A stretch of DNA of 64,000 bases from UBA6170 sp034429975 (GTDB taxonomy: Bacteria > Chloroflexota > Anaerolineae > Anaerolineales > Anaerolineaceae): contig DAOUFM010000047.1 in NCBI GenBank assembly GCA_034429975.1, positions 1 through 64,000 of the forward strand. Direction: 5' to 3'. Positions 1 to 8,078 of the stretch are shown one piece after another. Position 1 is the stretch's first letter, and every line of letters starts with the position of its first letter. A model generated the notes under the pieces. The model worked only from the letters and a program-made list of their open reading frames with translations. It was not told where the DNA came from and ran no database searches. Position numbers and translations under genes: made by a program.

Positions 1-266
1 CAGAAGTGTACGTGTTACGGCGCGAAGAGGGAGGACGGCACAAACCATTCTTCCCGGGCTACCGGCCGCAATTCTACATACGGACAATGGATGTAACCGG
101 CTCGATCACCTTACCAGAAGGTGTGGAGATGGTAATGCCGGGAGATAACGTCAACATGGAAGTCGAATTGATTGTACCGGTGGCGTTAGAGCAGGGGTCA
201 AAATTTGCAATTCGAGAAGGTGGTCTGACAGTAGGCGCTGGCGTGATCACCAAGATTATTAAATAG
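1..266 (+). CDS. tuf: Elongation factor Tu, C-terminal fragment
   Basis: The 3' end of the EF-Tu gene; the start lies before the window. About 87 residues of domain 3 are visible, beginning EVYVLRREEGG and including the family signature GGRHKPFFPGYRPQFY, and ending GVITKIIK, the standard EF-Tu C-terminus. EF-Tu is the GTPase that delivers aminoacyl-tRNA to the ribosome; domain 3 contacts tRNA and EF-Ts. It sits 7 bp before rpsJ, the usual str-operon to S10 junction. Position 3 begins the first complete codon. Confidence 0.97.
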   Translation, partial: EVYVLRREEGGRHKPFFPGYRPQFYIRTMDVTGSITLPEGVEMVMPGDNVNMEVELIVPVALEQGSKFAIREGGLTVGAGVITKIIK

Positions 267-273
267 GTGTTAT

Positions 274-582
274 ATGGCAAAACAACGTATTCGAATTCGA
301 TTAAAAGCTTATGACCATCGTGTGTTAGATCAATCTGCAAAACGTATTGTTGATACTGCTGAAAGATCTGGCGCAAAAGTAGTTGGGCCAGTTCCGTTGC
401 CAACAAAAAAAGAACGTTTTACAGTTCGAAGATCGACTTTCATTGACAAAGATTCACATGAACATTTCGAAATTCGCACTCACAATCGTTTAATTGATGT
501 ATTAGAACCAGATTCAAAAACAATTGATATGTTAATGCGGCTGAATTTACCTGCTGGCGTTGATATCGAAATAAAAATTTAG
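274..582 (+). CDS. rpsJ: 30S ribosomal protein S10
   Basis: A 102-residue protein of standard S10 length, starting MAKQRIRIRLKAYDHRVLDQ and carrying the typical VGPVPLPTKKERFTV and HFEIRTHNRLIDV segments. S10 is a 3' domain protein of the small subunit and in many bacteria also the NusE partner of NusB in antitermination. It follows tuf by 7 bp and is separated from rplC by 260 bp of structured non-coding DNA, so it may be transcribed with tuf rather than only with the downstream genes. Confidence 0.98.
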   Translation: MAKQRIRIRLKAYDHRVLDQSAKRIVDTAERSGAKVVGPVPLPTKKERFTVRRSTFIDKDSHEHFEIRTHNRLIDVLEPDSKTIDMLMRLNLPAGVDIEIKI

Positions 583-842
583 ATTACAGAACTTTAATTT
601 TTTGAAAAATGGAGAAGGATAAAAAGTTTATCCTTCTCAAACCATTAGAATTATGATATATTCGTAAGGTTGCAGGTTTGTAGAAACCTGTTTCAGGATG
701 GCTGAGTAAGAGTAGTCTTGTGCGCGAACTAGAAAAGATGCGGAGTTTTGCAGCGGACAACTTACTGCTCAGTATTCGGGGATGATGCAGCTTAGCCCAA
801 GCTGACAGTCCTGGCAATTTTTAAACAAGGAGAAAAACTGAT
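583..842 (+). promoter_or_regulatory. Structured intergenic region / candidate r-protein leader RNA before rplC
   Basis: 260 bp without a gene in an otherwise tightly packed operon. Visible structures: a perfect 12-bp stem at 612-623/627-638 with a 3-nt loop and no U-tract; a 7-bp stem at 673-679/684-690 with a 4-nt loop; a long arm closing at 702-710 with 761-772, whose interior can add pairs 718-721/757-760, 723-725/753-755 and 727-730/744-747; and a 6-bp stem at 788-793/799-804. TATGAT at 652-657 could be a -10 box. The rplC Shine-Dalgarno AAGGAG follows the last hairpin. I infer a regulatory leader or internal promoter plus leader; I do not recognise a named RNA family. Confidence 0.5.
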
Positions 843-1478
843 ATGTTGAAAGGGCTTATTGGCAAGAAAATCGGTATGACCCAGATTTTCGATGAAAACG
901 GTGCCGCTGTTCCGGTAACTGTTATCGAAGCTGGGCCTTGCTATGTAACCCAGGTACGCACAGTAGAAAAAGATGGCTACACAGCAGTACAGGTAGGTTA
1001 TAGTGAGGTAAAACCAAAAAGCTTGACCAACGGACAAAAAGGGCATTTAAAGCGCAATAATTTGAATTTGCCACCTCTCAAATTCTTGCGCGAATTTCGC
1101 GTTAAAACCCCTGAGGTTACTGAAGGCGAAAAATTGTCTGTTGATGTCTTTAATGTTGGTGAGTTTGTTGATGTAGTAGGAACCTCTAAAGGAAAAGGAT
1201 TCCAGGGTGGTGTCAAACGCTATGGCTTTGGAGGTGGACTCAAGACTCATGGTCAATCCGATCGCTTACGTGCTCCTGGATCACGAGGTGCCGGAACGAC
1301 ACCTGGTCGTACTTACAAAGGCTCTCGAGGCCCCGGTCATATGGGCGACGAACGGAAAACCTCGCAAAACTTGAAAGTTGTTTTGCTTGACGCAGAACGC
1401 AATTTGATTGGTGTGCGTGGATCAGTACCGGGTCCTAAAGGTGGTTTGGTGCTGGTTAAAGAGGCACGGAAGAACTAA
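843..1478 (+). CDS. rplC: 50S ribosomal protein L3
   Basis: 211 residues beginning MLKGLIGKKIGMTQIFDE, the L3 signature, with the glycine-rich central loop KGKGFQGGVKRYGFGGG and the RTYKGSRGPGHMG segment that reaches toward the peptidyl-transferase centre. L3 is an early assembly protein of the large subunit. An AAGGAG ribosome-binding site lies just upstream. It is the first gene after the structured gap and starts an uninterrupted run of ribosomal genes. Confidence 0.98.
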   Translation: MLKGLIGKKIGMTQIFDENGAAVPVTVIEAGPCYVTQVRTVEKDGYTAVQVGYSEVKPKSLTNGQKGHLKRNNLNLPPLKFLREFRVKTPEVTEGEKLSVDVFNVGEFVDVVGTSKGKGFQGGVKRYGFGGGLKTHGQSDRLRAPGSRGAGTTPGRTYKGSRGPGHMGDERKTSQNLKVVLLDAERNLIGVRGSVPGPKGGLVLVKEARKN

Positions 1479-1492
1479 GGAGCTGAACGACT

Positions 1493-2119
1493 ATGCAAGT
1501 AGATGTCTTAAATATTGAGGGTAAGAAAGTTAAAACCGTTGAATTATCTTCGGCCATTTTTGAAGCCCCTATTAATGTTGATTTGATGCATCAGGCTTTT
1601 GTTCGTCAAATGGCTAACGCTCGCCTGGGTGCACATGACACCAAAACCCGTCATGAGGTTGCTGGTGGAGGTCGTAAACCATGGCGGCAAAAAGGCACAG
1701 GCCGTGCCCGTCAAGGTTCTATTCGTGCAGCGCAGTGGAAAGGCGGTGGCCGCATCCATACACCACATCCACGCTCTTATGAGCAGGCAATGCCGCGAAA
1801 AATGCGTCGAGCAGCCTTACGCTCGGCCTTGTCTGTAAAAGCATCAGAGAACTCCATTGTGGTTGTTGATGAATTAAAGTTGCCAGAAGCTAAAACCCGT
1901 GTAATGGCAGGCGTTTTGAACAACCTGGTGGGTCAGGAAACAGCTTTGGTATTAATTTCGGATAAAACAGCTTTTGAGGAAATTATCCGCACCAGCAATA
2001 ATCTACCTGGGACAAAAGTGCTATTGGCTAATTATCTCAATATTCGTGATTTGTTGAAATATCAGAAAATAGTATTTCCTTTGGCTTCTCTGACTTTGGT
2101 TGAAAGTTTTCTTGGATAG
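1493..2119 (+). CDS. rplD: 50S ribosomal protein L4
   Basis: 208 residues, with the conserved extended loop HEVAGGGRKPWRQKGTGRAR that lines the peptide exit tunnel. L4 is an early-assembly protein; in Escherichia coli it also represses its own S10 operon through the leader, which makes it one candidate regulator of the structured region before rplC. It follows rplC after 14 bp. Confidence 0.98.
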   Translation: MQVDVLNIEGKKVKTVELSSAIFEAPINVDLMHQAFVRQMANARLGAHDTKTRHEVAGGGRKPWRQKGTGRARQGSIRAAQWKGGGRIHTPHPRSYEQAMPRKMRRAALRSALSVKASENSIVVVDELKLPEAKTRVMAGVLNNLVGQETALVLISDKTAFEEIIRTSNNLPGTKVLLANYLNIRDLLKYQKIVFPLASLTLVESFLG

Positions 2120-2132
2120 GTAGGAGCAAATT

Positions 2133-2435
2133 ATGACAACAATTTTTGATATTCTCCGCCGCCCATTGGTGACCGAAAAAACCAATTACCAGGTAAATAA
2201 ATTACACCAATATGTCTTCGAAGTGACAAGTGACTCTAATCGTACGATGGTCAAGGATGCTGTCGAGCAAATTTTTGATGTAAAAGTTTTGAATGTGAAC
2301 ATTATCAATGTTCCTGCAAAACGAACCAGACGAGCTCGCAGTCGCAGGTTGGCTGTCCGTAACCCTGGTTATAAAAAAGCAATTGTCACCCTGGCACCGG
2401 AAGATAGTATTGCGATATTTGAAGGGGTTGAATAA
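2133..2435 (+). CDS. rplW: 50S ribosomal protein L23
   Basis: 100 residues, starting MTTIFDILRRPLVTEKTNYQ with the LVTEK motif typical of L23. L23 sits at the tunnel exit, where trigger factor and SRP dock. The stop codon overlaps the rplB start by one base, suggesting coupled translation. Confidence 0.98.
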   Translation: MTTIFDILRRPLVTEKTNYQVNKLHQYVFEVTSDSNRTMVKDAVEQIFDVKVLNVNIINVPAKRTRRARSRRLAVRNPGYKKAIVTLAPEDSIAIFEGVE

Positions 2436-3274
2436 TGGGTATTAAAATTTATAAACCAGTAACCCCAGGTCAGAGAAATAAGACCGGGTATAGTTTTGAA
2501 GAAATAACCAAATCAAAACCAGAACGATCATTAATCGTAATTCGAAAAGCAAATTCAGGCCGCAACGTTTACGGTCGTATTACTGTACGTCACCGTGGTG
2601 GTGGACAAAAACGTTTTATCCGTCTGATTGATTTCAAACGTGATAAAAGAAACATTCCTGCCACAGTGAGTGCTATCGAATATGATCCAAACCGCACTGC
2701 CCGAATTGCTTTGCTCACATATGTTGATGGTGAGAAACGCTACATTATTGCTCCAATTGGTTTGAAAGTAGGCGATACCGTTTTATCAGGATCAGAAGCA
2801 GAAATTCGCCCTGGTAATAGCTTGCCCATCTCAAGAATTCCTTTGGGAACTATGATTCACAATGTTGAACTCAAAGAAGGGCGAGGTGGACAAATGGTTC
2901 GATCCGCAGGTGCTTCAGCCCAGTTATTAGCAAAAGAAGGCGATTTCGCTCAGGTGCGCTTGCCCTCAGGTGAGGTGCGATTAGTTCATCAGGTTTGTTA
3001 TGCCACGGTTGGTCAGGTAGGGAATTTGGACCACAAAAATATCAAGCTTGGTAAAGCTGGACGTAAACGCCATCTTGGTATTCGCCCAACTGTGCGAGGA
3101 ACTGCAATGTCACCCAAAGACCACCCACATGGTGGTGGTGAAGGCCGTTCACCGGTTGGTATGGCGGGGCCAAAAACTCCGTGGGGTAAGCCAACCCTGG
3201 GATACAAGACCCGCCGGAATAAAGACACGAATAAGTACATTGTTCGTCGTCGTTCCGCTGGTAAACGCGGTTAG
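2435..3274 (+). CDS. rplB: 50S ribosomal protein L2
   Basis: 279 residues with the YGRITVRHRGGGQKR block near the N-terminus and, near the C-terminus, HPHGGGEGRSPVGM, which contains the conserved histidine near the peptidyl-transferase centre. Normal length for bacterial L2. It starts inside the rplW stop codon. Confidence 0.98.
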   Translation: MGIKIYKPVTPGQRNKTGYSFEEITKSKPERSLIVIRKANSGRNVYGRITVRHRGGGQKRFIRLIDFKRDKRNIPATVSAIEYDPNRTARIALLTYVDGEKRYIIAPIGLKVGDTVLSGSEAEIRPGNSLPISRIPLGTMIHNVELKEGRGGQMVRSAGASAQLLAKEGDFAQVRLPSGEVRLVHQVCYATVGQVGNLDHKNIKLGKAGRKRHLGIRPTVRGTAMSPKDHPHGGGEGRSPVGMAGPKTPWGKPTLGYKTRRNKDTNKYIVRRRSAGKRG

Positions 3275-3303
3275 TAAGATGCGAAAGGTTTGAGAGGATA
3301 ATT

Positions 3304-3582
3304 ATGTCTCGATCGTTGAAAAAAGGGCCATTTATTGAGCCAAAATTATTAAAGAAAATTGAGCAAATGAATGCCCGTGGAGAGAAAAAGGTTGTTCGCA
3401 CCTGGAGTCGTGCAAGTGTAATCTTCCCACAAATGTTAGGTCACACGATTGCAATTCATGATGGACGTCGCCACGTTCCGATTTACATCACCGAGAACAT
3501 GGTAGGCCACCGCCTGGGTGAATTTGCGCCAACCCGAACTTTCCGCGGCCATGTTGCTGAAAAATCTTCAAGAGGGAGATAA
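3304..3582 (+). CDS. rpsS: 30S ribosomal protein S19
   Basis: 92 residues starting MSRSLKKGPFIEPKLL, the S19 signature, and containing GHRLGEFAPTRTFRGH. S19 binds the 16S 3' domain together with S13. It lies 29 bp after rplB and 3 bp before rplV. Confidence 0.98.
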   Translation: MSRSLKKGPFIEPKLLKKIEQMNARGEKKVVRTWSRASVIFPQMLGHTIAIHDGRRHVPIYITENMVGHRLGEFAPTRTFRGHVAEKSSRGR

Positions 3583-3585
3583 AAA

Positions 3586-3924
3586 ATGGCAACTGACATT
3601 CGCGCAAAATTAAGCTACGTACCGATTTCTGCTCAAAAGGTTAGATTGGTTGTTGATACAGTACGGGGAAAACCAGTCGTGGAAGCAATCAACACGCTGA
3701 AATTCCTGCAAAAAAGTGCTGCAAAACCTGTTGAAAAATTACTAACCTCAGCGGTTTCCAATGCAGAAGAAAATTTCGGTATTAGCCGGGATGACTTATT
3801 TGTTTATGTGATCACTGCTGATGAAGCCCCAACCCGACGTTGGCGCCGGTTTGGTGCACGCGGCAGATTTAAACCAGTCTTACGACGAACATCACATGTG
3901 AATGTGATCTTACGCGAACGGTAA
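3586..3924 (+). CDS. rplV: 50S ribosomal protein L22
   Basis: 112 residues. The C-terminal beta-hairpin, which lines the exit tunnel and is a known site of macrolide-resistance changes, is present around RRWRRFGARGRFKPVLRRTS. The start ATG follows a GGGAGA Shine-Dalgarno inside the end of rpsS. Confidence 0.98.
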   Translation: MATDIRAKLSYVPISAQKVRLVVDTVRGKPVVEAINTLKFLQKSAAKPVEKLLTSAVSNAEENFGISRDDLFVYVITADEAPTRRWRRFGARGRFKPVLRRTSHVNVILRER

Positions 3925-3970
3925 AACTGGAATATGGTCATTTGTTAACAAAGGAAATTTAGGAGAAAAT

Positions 3971-4648
3971 ATGGGTCGTAAAGTTCATCCGATAGGTTAC
4001 CGATTAGGCATTATTCAGCCCTGGGATGCTAGATGGTTTGCCAAAAGCAATAATTATGGCAGTCAATTAAATCAAGATCTTGAAATCCGGAAAATGATGG
4101 AAGAGTATTCTGTCAATGCAGGTGTTTCCCGCATTGAGATTGAACGCTTTCCAAGCAAAATTCGAGTGATTGTTCATACCGCAAAACCAGGAATTCTGAT
4201 TGGTCGTAAAGGCGAAAATGTAAAAAAGATTAGAACGGACCTTGAAGCATTAACCGGCAATAAGGTTGATTTGGATATCAAAGAAATTAAGGATCCAGAT
4301 TTAGATGCTTTTTTGGTAGCAATTAATATTGCAGGTCAGATTCAACGCCGGGTTGCTTACCGTCGTGCCATGAAACGGGCAATTGGACAGGCAATGCGCC
4401 AGGGTGCAAAAGGCTGCAAAATTCAAGTATCTGGTCGTTTGGCTGGTGCTGAAATGGCACGAACTGTGTGGTTACGAGAAGGTCGCGTTCCACTCCAAAC
4501 GCTACGAGCCGATATAGATTTTGCTCGCTATGAAGCCTTGACTACTTACGGCCAAATCGGTATCAAAGTATGGGTTTACAAAGGTGACATAATGCCTGAA
4601 GCTGAAGAGAAATTCGAACGCACCGAAGGCGTTTACGTCAGTGAGTAG
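3971..4648 (+). CDS. rpsC: 30S ribosomal protein S3
   Basis: 225 residues. It starts MGRKVHPIGYRLGI and has a type II KH domain with the GILIGRKGENVKKI loop at about residues 76-89, followed by the C-terminal S3 domain with SGRLAGAEMARTVW. S3 lines the mRNA entry channel. A 46-bp gap with an AGGAG site precedes it. Confidence 0.98.
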   Translation: MGRKVHPIGYRLGIIQPWDARWFAKSNNYGSQLNQDLEIRKMMEEYSVNAGVSRIEIERFPSKIRVIVHTAKPGILIGRKGENVKKIRTDLEALTGNKVDLDIKEIKDPDLDAFLVAINIAGQIQRRVAYRRAMKRAIGQAMRQGAKGCKIQVSGRLAGAEMARTVWLREGRVPLQTLRADIDFARYEALTTYGQIGIKVWVYKGDIMPEAEEKFERTEGVYVSE

Positions 4649-4666
4649 TGAGGAGAAATAATTGTT

Positions 4667-5098
4667 ATGTTGATGCCAAAACGTGTTAAATGGCGAAAGC
4701 AAATGCGCGGTCGTATGCGCGGGAAAGCCTTACGAGGAGCTGAATTATTGAATGGCGAGTTTGGTCTACAAGCTCTTGAGCCAGGCTATGTTTCAGCACG
4801 ACAAATTGAGGCTGCCCGACGAGCGATTGTGCGTTATATGAAACGACGTGGAAAAGTATGGATCCGAATTTTCCCTGATAAACCATACACCAAAAAAGCT
4901 GCTGAAACCCGCATGGGTAAAGGTAAAGGTAATGTGGATTACTGGGTATCGGTTGTACGGCCTGGTCGTGTCATGTTCGAATTATCCGGCGTTCCTGAAG
5001 ATGCTGCCATTCATGCTTTGAAGCAGGCAAGCTACAAGTTTGCCATTAAAACCAAAGTGATTGGCCGTCCTGAACAGGTAGTAGGAGAGCAAGAATAA
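4667..5098 (+). CDS. rplP: 50S ribosomal protein L16
   Basis: 143 residues starting MLMPKRVKWRKQMRGRMRG, matching the family N-terminus, so the first ATG is preferred over the second one two codons later. L16 helps position A-site tRNA. The stop codon overlaps the rpmC start by one base. Confidence 0.98.
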   Translation: MLMPKRVKWRKQMRGRMRGKALRGAELLNGEFGLQALEPGYVSARQIEAARRAIVRYMKRRGKVWIRIFPDKPYTKKAAETRMGKGKGNVDYWVSVVRPGRVMFELSGVPEDAAIHALKQASYKFAIKTKVIGRPEQVVGEQE

Positions 5099-5310
5099 TG
5101 AAAACATCCGAAATTCGCAACATGTCTGATGAAGAAATTCGCAGCCGTATCGATGATACTCGCCATGAATTAATGAATTTAAGATTTCAGGTAATTACTG
5201 GCCAGTTAACTGATACGAGTCGATTAAAAAATGTTCGCCGGCAGGTAGCTCAATTGGAGACTATTCTCCATGAACGTAACCGCGCGCGGACACAGGAAGG
5301 TGAAGCATGA
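5098..5310 (+). CDS. rpmC: 50S ribosomal protein L29
   Basis: 70 residues, a two-helix protein typical of L29, with ELMNLRFQVITGQLTDTSRL near the middle. It sits next to L23 at the tunnel exit. It overlaps both neighbours: one base with rplP and four bases (ATGA) with rpsQ. Its TGA terminator shows that UGA is used as a stop in this genome. Confidence 0.97.
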   Translation: MKTSEIRNMSDEEIRSRIDDTRHELMNLRFQVITGQLTDTSRLKNVRRQVAQLETILHERNRARTQEGEA

Positions 5311-5588
5311 ATAGTCGACGTCGATTAACCGGTGTTGTAACCAGCGATAAAATGATGAAGACAGTGATTGTAGAAGTCACAAGCAAATTCCGTCATCCTT
5401 TGTATAAAAAAGTTGTTCACAACAAAAAACATTACAAAGCACATGATGAATTGGGCTGTAGCATTGGTGACAGGGTCGAAATAGTAGAGAGTCGGCCGCT
5501 TTCTCGTGAAAAACGCTGGGTTGTACAATCAATCATTCGTCGTACCGAAGCACCAGCTGATGCTGGAAAGATTGTTGAAGGAGAATAG
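5307..5588 (+). CDS. rpsQ: 30S ribosomal protein S17
   Basis: 93 residues with the S17 OB-fold core: GVVTSDKMMKTVIVEV, then HDELGCSIGDRVEIVESRPLS. S17 is a primary 16S-binding protein of the 5' domain. The C-terminus is slightly longer than in Escherichia coli. It is translationally coupled to rpmC through an ATGA overlap. Confidence 0.98.
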   Translation: MNSRRRLTGVVTSDKMMKTVIVEVTSKFRHPLYKKVVHNKKHYKAHDELGCSIGDRVEIVESRPLSREKRWVVQSIIRRTEAPADAGKIVEGE

Positions 5589-5590
5589 GT

Positions 5591-5962
5591 ATGATCCAGC
5601 AAGAAAGTAGGCTTAAAGTTGCTGATAATACCGGAGCTAAAGAACTTCTGGTAATCCATGTAATGGGTGGCTCAGTAGTTCACTATGGTAGAGTTGGAGA
5701 TATTATTGTAGCAACCGTTAAATCTGCTGCTCCACAAGGCTCTGTCAAAAAGAGCGATATTGTCAAAGCGGTCATTGTGCGCTGTGCAAAAGAATGGCGT
5801 CGGGAAGATGGATCTTCCATTCGGTTTGATGATAATGCAGCAGTGATTCTGGATGGTGAAACACAGAATCCAAAGGGAACCCGTATCTTTGGGCCGGTCG
5901 CACGTGAATTACGTGAAAAAGGCTTTATGAAGATTGTCTCACTGGCTCCGGAAGTTCTTTAG
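5591..5962 (+). CDS. rplN: 50S ribosomal protein L14
   Basis: 123 residues, starting MIQQESRLKVADNTGAKEL, an almost invariant L14 N-terminus, and ending with the ARELREKGFMKIVSLAPEVL segment. L14 contacts 16S rRNA and forms an intersubunit bridge. Full length. Confidence 0.98.
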   Translation: MIQQESRLKVADNTGAKELLVIHVMGGSVVHYGRVGDIIVATVKSAAPQGSVKKSDIVKAVIVRCAKEWRREDGSSIRFDDNAAVILDGETQNPKGTRIFGPVARELREKGFMKIVSLAPEVL

Positions 5963-5984
5963 GAAGAAAGTAGGAGAATAACCA

Positions 5985-6317
5985 ATGAGTTCAAAAATTC
6001 GTAAAGGTGATACCGTAATCGTCATTACGGGACGCGATGAAGATAAAGGCAAAAAGGGCGAAGTAATCAAAGTCTTGACTGAAGATAAACGTGTTGTGGT
6101 GCATGGCGTCAATTTACGCAGTAAACACCAGAAACAGGTTCAGTCACAAGGCAGAACCATTAACCCTGGCATGGTTCGCTTCGAATCATCGATTGATATT
6201 TCAAATGTGATGTTGGTTTGTCCAAAATGTGGAAAACCAACCCGTGTTGGAAATTCAGATCAAGGTGAAAAGAAGTCGAGAATTTGTAAAAAATGTAATG
6301 CCTTAATTGATGAATAG
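5985..6317 (+). CDS. rplX: 50S ribosomal protein L24 with C-terminal zinc ribbon
   Basis: 110 residues. The KOW motif lies at about residues 8-35 (GDTVIVITGRDEDKGKKGEV), the rRNA-binding part. The C-terminus carries four cysteines in two CxxC knuckles, C79/C82 and C101/C104, a zinc-ribbon arrangement absent from Escherichia coli L24. L24 initiates large-subunit assembly. It lies between rplN and rplE as usual. Confidence 0.97.
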   Translation: MSSKIRKGDTVIVITGRDEDKGKKGEVIKVLTEDKRVVVHGVNLRSKHQKQVQSQGRTINPGMVRFESSIDISNVMLVCPKCGKPTRVGNSDQGEKKSRICKKCNALIDE

Positions 6318-6335
6318 GCCGTCTGGGAGTAGAGA

Positions 6336-6878
6336 ATGAACGTATTAAAAGAAAAGTATCAAAACGTAGTAGCGCCTGTTCTAATGAAGGAATTAGGGTT
6401 GACAAATCCGAATGAACTTCCTCGAGTTACTAAAATTTCTGTTAATATCGGAATGGGTGAAGCACTTGAACATCCAAAATCGATGGATGCAGCCGTAAAT
6501 GATTTGAGGACGATTACCGGGCAACAACCAGTTGTAACCAAAGCTTCCAAGAGCGTTGCTGCTTTCAAGCTTCGAGAAGGTCGCGAAATTGGCGCCAAGG
6601 TGACATTACGTGGAGAACGAATGTGGGCATTCCTTGATCGTTTGGTCAATATCGCCCTGCCACGTGTGCGAGACTTCCGTGGAATTTCTCCCGATTCATT
6701 TGATGGTCGCGGAAATTACACCCTTGGGTTAAGAGAACAATTGATTTTCCCAGAAATCGACTTTGATAAAGTTGATAAAGTTCGTGGGATGGAAATTACA
6801 ATTGTTACCTCCGCAACAAATGATGATCAAGCTCGATTATTGTTAAGCATGTTAGGCATGCCATTCAGAAAGGATTAA
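6336..6878 (+). CDS. rplE: 50S ribosomal protein L5
   Basis: 180 residues with the LPRVTKISVNIGMGEA block, the GAKVTLRGERMWAFLDRL segment and the C-terminal EIDFDKVDKVRGMEITIVTS part. L5 binds 5S rRNA and contacts P-site tRNA. It is separated by one base from the S14 gene that follows. Confidence 0.98.
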   Translation: MNVLKEKYQNVVAPVLMKELGLTNPNELPRVTKISVNIGMGEALEHPKSMDAAVNDLRTITGQQPVVTKASKSVAAFKLREGREIGAKVTLRGERMWAFLDRLVNIALPRVRDFRGISPDSFDGRGNYTLGLREQLIFPEIDFDKVDKVRGMEITIVTSATNDDQARLLLSMLGMPFRKD

Positions 6879-6879
6879 T

Positions 6880-7062
6880 ATGGCAAAGAAAGCTATGGAA
6901 TATCGTGAAAAACGCCGAAAATTTTCTGTGCAGGTTAGAAACCGCTGTGCTCGCTGTGGGCGGCCGCGTGGATATATTCGGCGATTTGGTCTGTGTCGTA
7001 TTTGCTTCCGCGAATTATCGTTGGAAGGTCAAATTCCAGGCATTAAGAAATCATCGTGGTAG
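6880..7062 (+). CDS. rpsZ: 30S ribosomal protein S14, zinc-binding (type Z)
   Basis: 60 residues, the short zinc-containing form of S14. The two CxxC pairs are C23/C26 (RCARCGRPRG) and C39/C42 (LCRICF). The long zinc-free form is about 100 residues, so this is clearly the C+ type. It lies in the usual spc-operon place between rplE and rpsH. Confidence 0.97.
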   Translation: MAKKAMEYREKRRKFSVQVRNRCARCGRPRGYIRRFGLCRICFRELSLEGQIPGIKKSSW

Positions 7063-7083
7063 TTCTCAAATGGAGGTATTAGC

Positions 7084-7497
7084 ATGAGTGTTAACGATCC
7101 AATTGCCGATATGCTGACCCGCATTCGCAATGGTTTGATGATCCAACAGGCAACAGTTGCGATGCCAAACACGAAATTGAAACTTGAAATCGCAAGGATC
7201 CTGAAGGAAGAGGGCTACATTGAGGACTACGAAGTGGTTGAAGGTGAAAAGCCCTATTTGGCTATGTTGAGAGTCAAATTAAAATATGTTGGTGAACGTC
7301 GTTTTAAACGACCGGTGATATCAGGGTTAGAGCGGGTAAGCCGCCCAGGTCGCCGATACTATACAAAGAAACAAGACATCCCATGGGTTCTCTCTGGGAT
7401 GGGAATTTCCATTCTATCCACACCGAAAGGTGTGATGACAGGGCAGCGCGCTCGTCAATTAAATGTTGGCGGCGAAATACTCTGTAAAGTTTGGTAA
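7084..7497 (+). CDS. rpsH: 30S ribosomal protein S8
   Basis: 137 residues, starting MSVNDPIADMLTRIRNGL and ending with the S8 signature STPKGVMTGQRARQLNVGGE. S8 binds the central domain of 16S rRNA and in Escherichia coli represses the spc operon by binding an rRNA mimic near rplE; I did not identify such a mimic here. Confidence 0.98.
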   Translation: MSVNDPIADMLTRIRNGLMIQQATVAMPNTKLKLEIARILKEEGYIEDYEVVEGEKPYLAMLRVKLKYVGERRFKRPVISGLERVSRPGRRYYTKKQDIPWVLSGMGISILSTPKGVMTGQRARQLNVGGEILCKVW

Positions 7498-7520
7498 CCC
7501 GGATGTCAAGGAGGTAGAAC

Positions 7521-8063
7521 GTGTCACGTATCGGACGTTTACCGGTTTCTGTTCCGGCAGGTGTAGAAGTAAAATTAAATGGATTAAACTTGCATGTTAA
7601 AGGACCCAAAGGAGAATTGTCTTATCAATTTAATCCTGAAGTCAAAATTGAGCATGAAAATAACCAGATTGTTGTTACTCGTCTGGCTGAAGAGGCCAGC
7701 CACCGGTCACTCCACGGAACGACCCGGGCATTAATTCAAAATATGGTAACAGGTGTAAGCGAAGGCTTCACTGTAGTGTTGCAGGTTCAAGGTGTCGGTT
7801 ACCGCGCTGAAATGAAAGATAAGAACCTGATGCTTTATGTCGGATTTTCTCATCCTAAAGAGGTTGTGCCACCTGAAGGTATTAGTTTCGATGCAGATAC
7901 TCGTGCTGGCTTGATCAAAGTGATGGGCTTCGACAAACAGCAAGTTGGGCAGGTTGCGGCAAATATTCGTAAAATTCGTCCGGTTGAACCTTATAAAGGA
8001 AAAGGTTTATTCTACCAGGGTGAAAGAATTCGTCGCAAAGCTGGAAAATCTGGTAAGAAATAG
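7521..8063 (+). CDS. rplF: 50S ribosomal protein L6
   Basis: 180 residues. The start is GTG at 7521, chosen because a full AAGGAGGT Shine-Dalgarno lies at 7508-7515 and the protein then begins SRIGRLPVSVPAGVEV as in the family. The C-terminal signature RRVEPYKGKG-like segment reads RPVEPYKGKGLFYQGE. L6 lies at the base of the L7/L12 stalk. Confidence 0.97.
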   Translation: MSRIGRLPVSVPAGVEVKLNGLNLHVKGPKGELSYQFNPEVKIEHENNQIVVTRLAEEASHRSLHGTTRALIQNMVTGVSEGFTVVLQVQGVGYRAEMKDKNLMLYVGFSHPKEVVPPEGISFDADTRAGLIKVMGFDKQQVGQVAANIRKIRPVEPYKGKGLFYQGERIRRKAGKSGKK

Positions 8064-8078
8064 AATAGGTGAACGTAC

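Noticed and set aside
74..406. Minus-strand ORF across tuf and rpsJ, and many similar antisense ORFs in ribosomal and nuo genes
   Set aside because: They mirror strongly conserved genes on the opposite strand and lack family features or ribosome-binding sites; they are shadows.
583..842. tRNA gene in the rpsJ-rplC gap
   Set aside because: No T-loop GTTCGA-type sequence and no cloverleaf; the same check was negative in the other gaps above 75 bp.
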